Shown in pieces: positions 1 to 6,305 of a DNA stretch of 36,920 nt. The stretch is taken from positions 1 through 36,920 of the forward strand of contig NZ_NHOT01000018.1 of the NCBI RefSeq assembly GCF_002197755.1. Direction: 5' to 3'. The DNA comes from Pedobacter sp. AJM. Lineage in GTDB: Bacteria > Bacteroidota > Bacteroidia > Sphingobacteriales > Sphingobacteriaceae. Every line of letters starts with the position of its first letter. Position 1 is the first letter of the stretch. The position numbers were made by a program, and so were the translations under genes. The notes beneath the pieces are model-generated. The model had not been told where the DNA came from. It did not search any database and was given only the letters and a program-made list of their open reading frames with translations.

Positions 1-273
1 TAGTTGTTTTTTATTTTCTTCTATGTAAAAAAAACACTGATCAAAATAAACTACTATAGTTTTTGTCATAAAAAATTTTATAAGTAAAATCATGATTATA
101 CCAAAAACAAAAAACGTGAAAATTAATCCAAATGTTCCGAAATAACGAAAGCCTATTTCACTATATATAAAAAACAACGGAACCGCAATAATGAATCCTA
201 AAATATAATTTACATAATGTCGCAGCGTCGTCACTGGCCTTAAAATGAATTTTTCATACTTATGATTTTGCAT
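1..273 (-). CDS. Partial two-helix membrane protein, paralogue of the next gene upstream
   Basis: The frame is open from an ATG at 273 to the left edge, giving 91 residues with no stop, so the C-terminus is outside the window. A basic, soluble N-terminus (about 22 residues) is followed by two hydrophobic segments (about residues 23-40 and 45-68) and then a strand-rich stretch reading MTKTIVVYFDQCFFYIEENK. The order of short N-terminus, FFIYSE at the end of helix 1, second helix, and a T/S-K motif before beta strands matches the 182-aa protein at 289-837, which has FFLYSE at the same place. The two are therefore probably a tandem duplication. It lies 15 nt after that gene and is likely co-transcribed in the vgrG operon. 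I recognise no family. Its position at the end of a VgrG island makes an immunity role possible, but that is inference only. Confidence 0.7.
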   Translation of the reverse strand, partial: MQNHKYEKFILRPVTTLRHYVNYILGFIIAVPLFFIYSEIGFRYFGTFGLIFTFFVFGIIMILLIKFFMTKTIVVYFDQCFFYIEENKKQL

Positions 274-288
274 TACTTTCCAGCTATT

Positions 289-837
289 TTAATTTGCATA
301 CCAACTTGAAGGGGCATTACTGAATGCACGAAACTTACTCTTTCTGATCAGCTTAAAATTTAATTTGGTTATTAAAGCTTTTAAAAAAGCCCTGAACATG
401 ACATTTCTTTCCTTATCATACTTTTCAGCAAAAAAAAGCGCTGAATACTCATTTGCCTCGAATACCTTTCCATTTCTATAATATATTGTTATAGACGAAG
501 CAAGGCCTTTTTTAGTTGAGTCTGAATGGTTAAAGGCTGCCTCATCATGAAAGTAAAATCCATTAACTTCACTAAGTTTAATTGAAATTGTTTTTTTTCC
601 ATCGCTGATAATTAAATTATCTCCTACAATACTCAATTCCAGATTCTTACTAGTTAAAAAACTTCCCCATATATAGACTAATAGTACAATAGCTAAAGAG
701 ATTAACAATCCGGTAGGTTTAACGTAAAACCATTCACTATACAAAAAGAACACAGAGACAGCCAAAACAAGAATAAAAATATAAGAAAAATAAGGCTTAT
801 AAGTAATTACCTTTTTAAAATTGATTTTGCTTGTCAT
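289..837 (-). CDS. Hypothetical two-helix membrane protein (candidate T6SS immunity protein)
   Basis: A 182-aa protein of no family I recognise. It has a basic N-terminus, hydrophobic helices at about residues 18-34 and 41-61, and then a soluble domain of about 120 residues. The start of that domain alternates hydrophobic and polar residues like a PH-like or DUF304-like beta sheet (ELSIVGDNLIISDGKKTISI), and the end is basic and helical. There is no cleavable signal peptide, so it is probably an inner-membrane protein with a cytoplasmic domain. The start ATG is 7 nt downstream of the 311-aa gene's stop, and the next gene, a likely paralogue, begins 15 nt after its own stop. All lie on the vgrG operon. 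Paralogous membrane proteins beside a VgrG cargo gene are often immunity proteins, but nothing in the sequence proves this. The DNA is very AT-rich. Confidence 0.75.
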   Translation of the reverse strand: MTSKINFKKVITYKPYFSYIFILVLAVSVFFLYSEWFYVKPTGLLISLAIVLLVYIWGSFLTSKNLELSIVGDNLIISDGKKTISIKLSEVNGFYFHDEAAFNHSDSTKKGLASSITIYYRNGKVFEANEYSALFFAEKYDKERNVMFRAFLKALITKLNFKLIRKSKFRAFSNAPSSWYAN

Positions 838-844
838 AATTCAT

Positions 845-1780
845 TTAATCTATTTTTTTCAAATCAAATTGAGTGATAAATTGATAGTTATACTTTACTT
901 CTTCTTTTAAATTTGCTTTTGCACTTAAGATTAAAGTTGTTTTTTTGTCGATTACCCTTCTTACAATATATTCATAATTATATTCGGTAAAATCGTATTC
1001 TATCATTGGCTTATAGAACTTATTATATTGTTCTTCCAAAACAGCGTTATCTAACCCGTCCTTCACCAATTTACCTACAGTCATGATTTCAACGGTCTCG
1101 CTATTTTCTTCAATAATACCATGAGTTAACTCGAGTTCTATTGGAACATTAACAAATATCTGAGAATTAAATTTTAACCTTTGCTTTTCTGATCTATCGA
1201 TCCAAGGATCATAGTCATTGAAGACCACGTGAAAGAAAAAGGCTTTTTCATACGTTTTGATTAGGTTTGCTTCCGAACCAAATTCAGTGTCCCCGCCATT
1301 CATAAAACCTTCAGCAGCCTTAAAATCATGTTGTAATAATGCTTTATAGAAACTTGTTTGCATTAGTTTCGGCTTAAAAGCCTCCCATTGATCTTTTATA
1401 TCTGTATAATTAACAATACTTTTAATAATATTGTCTTTATTTAGTGCTAACATAACATTCTCCTTACTATATTCAAGAGGCTCGGTAGCGATGATTGCAT
1501 CCTTTAATACTTCTGGATTTATTTTATACAGAAATTGCTCTAAGCTTATCTTCGCTTTATTTGCTTCATAGTACTCTAAATGATACTGTTTCTTTGTTGT
1601 GCAATGGAAACTAATATTATCCTCAACCTTAGTTATATTCATCTGTTCGCATCGATAGCGTGCTTCCAAAGTAATAGCTGGGCCTATGTGATCCTCTGCT
1701 TTATTTTCAGTACTGATGTTTGAACTATTGTTTGTAGCTAATACTTCTTCCTCATCAAAAAATTTAAATCTGCTACTCAT
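845..1780 (-). CDS. Hypothetical protein immediately downstream of vgrG (possible adaptor or cargo)
   Basis: A 311-aa soluble protein with no signal peptide and no membrane helix. I recognise no family. The first 35 residues are polar and low in complexity (DEEEV, runs of N, S and T), like a disordered tail. The rest is a mixed alpha/beta, acidic protein rich in aromatic residues, with an internal Tyr-rich segment near residues 255-275. The start codon lies only 2 nt after the VgrG stop, so the two are almost certainly translationally coupled and may be needed in equal amounts. Effector adaptors or chaperones in proteobacterial type VI loci (DUF4123, DUF1795 and DUF2169 families) occupy this position, but I see no similarity to them. 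It could instead be the effector. The role is unresolved. Its AT-rich codon use differs from the core of vgrG. Confidence 0.75.
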   Translation of the reverse strand: MSSRFKFFDEEEVLATNNSSNISTENKAEDHIGPAITLEARYRCEQMNITKVEDNISFHCTTKKQYHLEYYEANKAKISLEQFLYKINPEVLKDAIIATEPLEYSKENVMLALNKDNIIKSIVNYTDIKDQWEAFKPKLMQTSFYKALLQHDFKAAEGFMNGGDTEFGSEANLIKTYEKAFFFHVVFNDYDPWIDRSEKQRLKFNSQIFVNVPIELELTHGIIEENSETVEIMTVGKLVKDGLDNAVLEEQYNKFYKPMIEYDFTEYNYEYIVRRVIDKKTTLILSAKANLKEEVKYNYQFITQFDLKKID

Positions 1781-1782
1781 AA

Positions 1783-3588
1783 TTAATTAATATCTACTTG
1801 ACTACCTGTTATTGTTTGTACACCTGCTGAAGTTTGAGAAATAGTCGCATCCGAACAAACGACAATCGTTCCCTGCGATTCTAAATTATAAGTTTTACTA
1901 CCAACGTTTACCGCAGTTGTCCCAACTGTACCCATATTCACCGCTGTACCTGGCATTTTACCCGCATTGGCATTAATCGCATCGGTACCCTGAATATTAA
2001 TAATTTTTCCGATAATATCAATCGTTCCATCTTTTTTTAAGGTAATGCTGCTATCGCCTGTTCTGATCACAATTGTTTCAGCAGATTCTGCCGTAATCTG
2101 TCCCGGTCCATTTTCTACCTTTACATAGTTGGCTGCGTTTGTACCCAGGTTTAGGGCATGGTTTAAATCATCAAATGTTAAAACACTTCCCTTTCTGGAG
2201 GTTAATCCCTTGGTATTACTATTTTTAAATCCCTTACTATCCCCACTTTTCCCATGGTACACACTACCAATCACCACCGGACGGGCCACATTCCCTTCTT
2301 CAAAGGCAATCACCACCTGATCTCCTTTTTCCGGAATTACGTGGAAGCCCCGGTTTTTACCAGTATCGCCGCTTCCGGCATTTGGGCTCACCACCCTTAA
2401 CCATTCAGTAGGGTCGTTGGTTTGGCATTCCCACTTAAACCGTACTTTAATCCGGCCCTGCCCCTGCGGATCGTCATTATCCAGCACATCCGCCAGTTGC
2501 ATATCCGGACTGGGCTTATCATAATTTTTAACCAGTAGGCGCTCTGTGGTTGATACTAAACCTTCAAAGGTATTGCTGTATTTTCCGGTTCCATCCAGCG
2601 TATGGTTAACACTGGTAATTAAAAACTTACCCAGGCTTTCTGTAGCAAAAGCAATTTCCTGCCTGATGCTCATCGTAATTTCGGCAATGGTACCAATGCC
2701 TAGTTCGGCATTATCGCCACTGCCATTTACTTTTAACAACTCGCTGATGTGCGCTTTTTCTTCATTTTCTACGTGGCTTTTAATGTCGTTTCCGTTATCT
2801 ACCCTGATCAGCGAGGGCTGGTTAAAGGTTTTGCTGAACATGTTGTTCGAAGCTTTGATGGCATGAGCCAGATCCGGATGGCCATCCGCCTTGCCGCTAC
2901 TTTCGCTGTGCAGCATTTCATCCTGCTTCGGGTTATAGGCAAAACGTTTGTTTTTAATGGGTGCCACTTCCATGGCATATTGCAGGCTATGAACATCCCG
3001 TCCGTAAAATAAGGATACGTCTTTTTGCTCATCCGGCTTTCCGAAATTCAGCTGCTGCCCATCATAATACAGCCATTCATGGTATTCGCCCGATAAACGG
3101 TTCATAAATTCCCAGTCGCTTTCTTTATACTGGATCAGGTAATCTATACTTGACTGGCGGCTGGCATTTGCTACAATTTTTAAATCGTTAACCGGGGTAT
3201 CTTTTGTGGCCAGTTTTACAATGTCGTTTAAATCCTTATCCAAATAAGATCCCAAATCCTGGCCCCTGTCTATTAATATAGTGGGACTATAGCCACTTAC
3301 AATTAGCACCCCATGGTAACCATGGCTTTGCGAAAGTTCTACTTTGGTCACCAGGCCTGAAAAATGCTGCTGGCGTTCTGGTGAGTGACCAAAGGATGCT
3401 GTTAAGGTTTTTCCTACGAAATCCCGGCTGTCGTCTAAATTGATTAATCCCGGCGTGCCCAGTTGGTCGTGGTTAAAATGCAGCTCAAAATAATGATGCT
3501 GATTAAAAGCCTGTACCAGGTTAAAGGAGGCAAAGTGGGCTATTGGCGTATCTTCTATATTAATTTCTACAATGAGTTTGTGTTCCAT
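1783..3588 (-). CDS. vgrG: Type VI secretion system spike protein VgrG/TssI
   Basis: A 601-aa VgrG, the trimeric spike at the tip of the type VI secretion tube that carries effectors out of the cell. Residues about 1-355 match the gp27-like base, including ESDWEFMNRLSGEYHEWLYY near 156-175. Residues about 365-445 are the gp5-like OB fold, with DDPQGQGRIKVRF (372-384), EWLRVVSPNAG (395-405), IPEKGDQVVIAFEEG (418-432) and ARPVVIGSVYHG (435-446). Residues about 500-601 are short repeating strands (ITLKKDGTIDI, then VNMG/VNVG repeats) forming the needle. The length is usual for the Bacteroidota (T6SSiii) type, and no separate toxin domain is fused to the end. The 311-aa gene begins 2 nt after the stop. 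No sheath, baseplate or ClpV gene is in the window, so this looks like an orphan or satellite vgrG cluster. The central DNA is richer in GC than its 3' end and its neighbours. Confidence 0.95.
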   Translation of the reverse strand: MEHKLIVEINIEDTPIAHFASFNLVQAFNQHHYFELHFNHDQLGTPGLINLDDSRDFVGKTLTASFGHSPERQQHFSGLVTKVELSQSHGYHGVLIVSGYSPTILIDRGQDLGSYLDKDLNDIVKLATKDTPVNDLKIVANASRQSSIDYLIQYKESDWEFMNRLSGEYHEWLYYDGQQLNFGKPDEQKDVSLFYGRDVHSLQYAMEVAPIKNKRFAYNPKQDEMLHSESSGKADGHPDLAHAIKASNNMFSKTFNQPSLIRVDNGNDIKSHVENEEKAHISELLKVNGSGDNAELGIGTIAEITMSIRQEIAFATESLGKFLITSVNHTLDGTGKYSNTFEGLVSTTERLLVKNYDKPSPDMQLADVLDNDDPQGQGRIKVRFKWECQTNDPTEWLRVVSPNAGSGDTGKNRGFHVIPEKGDQVVIAFEEGNVARPVVIGSVYHGKSGDSKGFKNSNTKGLTSRKGSVLTFDDLNHALNLGTNAANYVKVENGPGQITAESAETIVIRTGDSSITLKKDGTIDIIGKIINIQGTDAINANAGKMPGTAVNMGTVGTTAVNVGSKTYNLESQGTIVVCSDATISQTSAGVQTITGSQVDIN

Positions 3589-3616
3589 AGCTGCTTAGTT
3601 TAGGATTAAGATGCTC

Positions 3617-4399
3617 TTATTTAAAAAATCTTTTCACAATTTTAAAAGATGTACTTGAGGTTAAGTTAATTGGATTAGGTGCGGTATCTGTTGATTTGAA
3701 TGTATAAACAGGCTGATTATTTATATACATTTCATAACATGGAAATTTATTATGCGCCCCATTTATTTCTATCCTATAACAGTCAGATAGCCTGAATATG
3801 CTAATTTCAAACTCAAAGTCAATATTAGGTGAAAAAGGCTCTAAAAATGGATATCCGGCGCTCGACTTTACTTTTATGACAGACTGATTCTCGTTAATAT
3901 CTTTAACAAGATCCTGATATTGTACTGGTTCAGCTCGCAAAAATTGAGGTGGCTGCAAATAACCATACTTTCTTCTACGATCAATCCATGCAAACTTACC
4001 TCCACCACCTTGATAAGGAATTTTTGGCGTTTTCTCCATCTCTCGCACATTTAATGATCGATAAGCGAACTGTACAAATGCTCTTCCGCTCGGATCACAT
4101 TTTTTTTGGAATAGATTGGCCATATAACCGTACTTTGTTTGGAATTGCCCGGTTTTACTTAAATCAATGTTCAGATTGTTATAAGCACATAATCTATTTG
4201 TACCATTAAGATCTCCAAATTCTCGGTTATCAGTTTCACAAAATACAGTTGCTGGGTATGGCTCAGGTAGCCAAAAACCAACTATCCTACCTGCTTGTTT
4301 ATCAAATGCCTTTTGATTTATTAAATTTTTAGGTAAAGCAATTGCTTTGAAAGGTTTTCCTAATGTTTTGGGTATAAATGCACACATCTTTATCTTCAT
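3617..4399 (-). CDS. Hypothetical leaderless protein upstream of vgrG, candidate T6SS effector
   Basis: A 260-aa protein with no signal peptide and no transmembrane helix, encoded 28 nt upstream of vgrG and 9 nt after the preceding lipoprotein gene. The C-terminal part (about residues 190-258) is beta-rich. It contains GAHNKFPCYEMYINNQPVY followed by NPINLTSS, which resembles the G-x-H-x-x-F-P-x-Y-E pattern I associate with DUF3238 domains. That assignment is from memory and uncertain. The N-terminal half has several Cys and an unusual YQGGGGKFAWIDRRRKYGY stretch. No catalytic motif of a known nuclease, lipase or peptidoglycan hydrolase is visible. Being leaderless and next to vgrG makes it the best effector candidate here. 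Alternatives are a structural or adaptor protein. The DNA is AT-rich. Confidence 0.75.
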   Translation of the reverse strand: MKIKMCAFIPKTLGKPFKAIALPKNLINQKAFDKQAGRIVGFWLPEPYPATVFCETDNREFGDLNGTNRLCAYNNLNIDLSKTGQFQTKYGYMANLFQKKCDPSGRAFVQFAYRSLNVREMEKTPKIPYQGGGGKFAWIDRRRKYGYLQPPQFLRAEPVQYQDLVKDINENQSVIKVKSSAGYPFLEPFSPNIDFEFEISIFRLSDCYRIEINGAHNKFPCYEMYINNQPVYTFKSTDTAPNPINLTSSTSFKIVKRFFK

Positions 4400-4408
4400 A
4401 CCTGTAAA

Positions 4409-4918
4409 TTAATTTTGTTGAGAGAGCTGATTAATTCTTTCATCTAATTCTTCTTGGTTTTTAAAATGTTCAGATTTATAATTTCGGTTTTTAGTTAAAT
4501 ATAAAACCATGTAGTTACCTTTTTCATTCCCGGCAGAGAAGCCTCTTAATTGGTAGATTTGATTAGGCTTTGTGATGGTATCTGTTACAAGATCAGCATT
4601 AATGACTTCAAGTTCAGTTCTTTTTCCCGTTTTAATATTATAACTATAAAATTTCTCTTCAACCGGTGCTATATTTCTACTTTTCTTCTGTGTTCTAAAA
4701 AAACCATTTTCAGGGATTTTATAAACTTCAAAATCATCTTCGGTTACAACAGGAGATCCATTTTTCTGTCCCCATGCAATGACAATCATTCCGTCATAAC
4801 CTTCCGGTACAAGGTATTTGATTTGTGGCCGATCCCACTGAGCACAAGAAAAGACCAAACAGCAAAGTAAAACACCCAGGAAGTAAAATTTATTTCCAAT
4901 CAAACGCTTTAAATCCAT
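4409..4918 (-). CDS. Hypothetical lipoprotein, possibly DUF6843-like
   Basis: A 169-aa predicted lipoprotein. I chose the ATG at 4918 because AAGGAG lies 6 nt upstream of it, and because the encoded N-terminus is a proper lipoprotein signal: MDLKRLIGNK, a hydrophobic stretch, then VFSC with the lipidated Cys at 25. The frame is also open upstream to an ATG at 5053, but that start would bury the signal behind 45 residues. The mature part begins with YLVPEGYDGMIVIAWG, reminiscent of the YLIPEGYxG opening of DUF6843 proteins (from memory, uncertain), then VYKIPENGFFRT, a middle beta-rich region and a polar helical tail. It is probably exported and membrane-anchored. Its stop is 9 nt before the 260-aa candidate effector. 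An exported lipoprotein paired with an effector could be a periplasmic immunity protein, but this is only inference. Confidence 0.75.
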   Translation of the reverse strand: MDLKRLIGNKFYFLGVLLCCLVFSCAQWDRPQIKYLVPEGYDGMIVIAWGQKNGSPVVTEDDFEVYKIPENGFFRTQKKSRNIAPVEEKFYSYNIKTGKRTELEVINADLVTDTITKPNQIYQLRGFSAGNEKGNYMVLYLTKNRNYKSEHFKNQEELDERINQLSQQN

Positions 4919-4930
4919 TACTTGCTCCTT
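4919..4930 (-). promoter_or_regulatory. Shine-Dalgarno site deciding the start of the 169-aa lipoprotein
   Basis: On the minus strand AAGGAG (4930 down to 4925) is followed by CAAGTA and the ATG at 4918. This is a near-perfect Shine-Dalgarno sequence at ideal spacing, which is unusual in a Bacteroidota genome. It supports the inner start over the one at 5053. Confidence 0.7.
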
Positions 4931-5059
4931 CACATTTCTCCCTAAACTGCCAACAGTTGTAGCTGTTTGTACATGCCCATCGCCGCCACCCATTTTTACG
5001 TTTTCGGGGCCTCTATGTGCATCAAATTCCTTTATCTTTAAAAGCGTGTTCATTTATAT

Positions 5060-5635
5060 TTAATTATATTTTAAAACCTCCGCCATAATGACATGGGCCT
5101 GGTCTAGTTTCTCATGGCTATTAAAAGTCAGTTTAAGGGTTGTACTTTCCGAAACTTTAATCTTAACGGGGAGTGGTTGTGCTGTTATGCCAATTAAGGG
5201 TTTTTCTTCATTAATCTTTCCAAAATAGGCTGCAAAATCAGCAATGCGTAAAGAATCTGAAATCGACTCTGGTATAAGGCATATCATACCTGCCTTTACC
5301 TTATTCGCTTGCTCCTCATTTTTATAGTACTGTACCACGATGCTTTTCTCTGCATCATGTTTTTCATCATTATAAATTTCAACCATAAGCTTCGCAGAGA
5401 ACTTTTTGTTTAATGATTGAATACGCGGTTCATTAAATTGGTTTAAAGGAATTTTTGTTAGCGAATCAATATAAGTGAGGAATACATGTGTGCTGCCGGC
5501 TTTCTGATCATTGACAGACTTCTCACGCTTCTTTTGATCATGAGTTTGATTTTCACTACATCCCAAAAAAGCACCCATGATGAAAGTAAAAATAAAGGCA
5601 TGTATTATGGTATAACTAAAAGGTGTACTTTTCAT
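5060..5635 (-). CDS. Hypothetical lipoprotein of the vgrG island
   Basis: A 191-aa predicted lipoprotein. A signal peptide (residues 1-25, core IIHAFIFTFIMGAF) ends in FLGC with the lipidated Cys at 26. A charged linker rich in K, Q and D follows (about residues 27-47), then a folded domain with alternating strands (KFSAKLMVEIYN, SIVVQYYK, PVKIKVSESTTLKLTFN). I recognise no family. The stop is 7 nt before the open frame that leads into the next lipoprotein, so both lie on one transcript with vgrG. Possible roles are a periplasmic immunity protein or an envelope partner of the secretion system. Nothing in the sequence decides between them. Confidence 0.75.
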   Translation of the reverse strand: MKSTPFSYTIIHAFIFTFIMGAFLGCSENQTHDQKKREKSVNDQKAGSTHVFLTYIDSLTKIPLNQFNEPRIQSLNKKFSAKLMVEIYNDEKHDAEKSIVVQYYKNEEQANKVKAGMICLIPESISDSLRIADFAAYFGKINEEKPLIGITAQPLPVKIKVSESTTLKLTFNSHEKLDQAHVIMAEVLKYN

Positions 5636-5706
5636 TTAAAATTAATTAGGACGAAACAGTTAAGTTGGTCGTGAGAAAACTCCCATTATGAATGATCAAA
5701 TCGCTT

Positions 5707-5859
5707 TTATTCAACGGATATCCATATTGGACATGAAGATTTTCCAAATGTACCGGAAGGAGCCCTTCCCTTAGGCTGTACATTGAAGTTTGACATACAA
5801 CCATGCTGATGTATACTGTACGTTGTACCTAAAAAGTTTAATCCAGCTTTGAAAGCCAT
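5707..5859 (-). pseudogene. Truncated Hcp/TssD-like tube protein remnant
   Basis: A 50-residue ORF starting MAFKAGLNFLGTTYSIHQ and ending GRAPSGTFGKSSCPIWISVE before a TAA. The pattern of MAF-x-A-x-L, a Gly then Tyr near residues 11-14, Gly-Arg exactly 20 residues after that Gly, and V-E closing a strand matches the N-terminal third of Bacteroidota TssD (Hcp) proteins, which are usually about 130 aa. Residues 51 onward are missing. In a shifted frame the DNA stays open for about 22 further codons to a TAA at 5646, but that sequence does not resemble the rest of TssD, so a single frameshift does not restore it. Starting the ORF at 5910 would add 17 unlikely residues. It is the first ORF of the vgrG operon. 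It could also be a real short protein, because its start is intact and clean. Confidence 0.45.
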
Positions 5860-6211
5860 AGTTTTAAAATTTGAAGTAATATAAAATCTGGTTAAAATAG
5901 TTTTTGGCAACTATGTTGGAGTAAATCCAAATATCAGGCCAACTTAAAACCTGAAGGGTTGAGAATGAATAACCTACTTATTTAAAAACCTTAAAACACA
6001 GCAAAAAATGCCCTGATGATTATTGAAAAGGAATTATTAGCCAGATCAATATATTTAAAAATCACACCGTTTGAATTTAAACATCTACAATATTGCAGGA
6101 AAAATGTTCAAAAAACAGACACCCAAATGGCAACCACTTACTTCAACGGTATACAGTTTTTGCATTTTCAGATGGAAATAAACCGCAATGGAGCTGCCGC
6201 ATCAATGCCAT
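5860..6211. other. Upstream region of the vgrG island, no convincing gene
   Basis: AT-rich DNA between the truncated Hcp-like ORF and the terminator of the amino-acid permease. Two overlapping plus-strand ORFs of 65-67 codons occur here, but they lack recognisable protein character. The island promoter should lie here on the minus strand, yet I find no clear TAnnTTTG element. Confidence 0.4.
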
Positions 6212-6245
6212 AAAAAAAAGGCAGCATGTGTTCTTGCTACCTTTT
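6212..6245 (-). terminator. Rho-independent terminator of the APC permease gene
   Basis: The stem AAAAGG-x-AGCA pairs with TGCT-x-CCTTTT (one C/A mismatch) around an 8-nt loop, and a run of eight T follows on the minus strand. It starts about 60 nt after the permease stop. The hairpin could also work weakly on the plus strand. Confidence 0.7.
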
Positions 6246-6305
6246 AGAGAGGGATTAAAAATTTCCTGTTTAATTACGATGGGCATATTGCATTAATTTC
6301 AGCTA

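Noticed and set aside
2129..3012. Plus-strand ORFs opposite vgrG (63-106 codons)
   Set aside because: They lie wholly antisense to a clear VgrG coding region and have no protein-like motifs; they are shadows of its codon pattern.
5646..5706. Simple frameshift restoring a full Hcp
   Set aside because: The alternative frame after the stop encodes only about 22 residues that do not resemble the remaining two thirds of TssD.
6016..6296. Two overlapping plus-strand ORFs of 65 and 67 codons downstream of the permease
   Set aside because: They overlap each other and the permease terminator, show no family features, and lack a convincing ribosome site or promoter.
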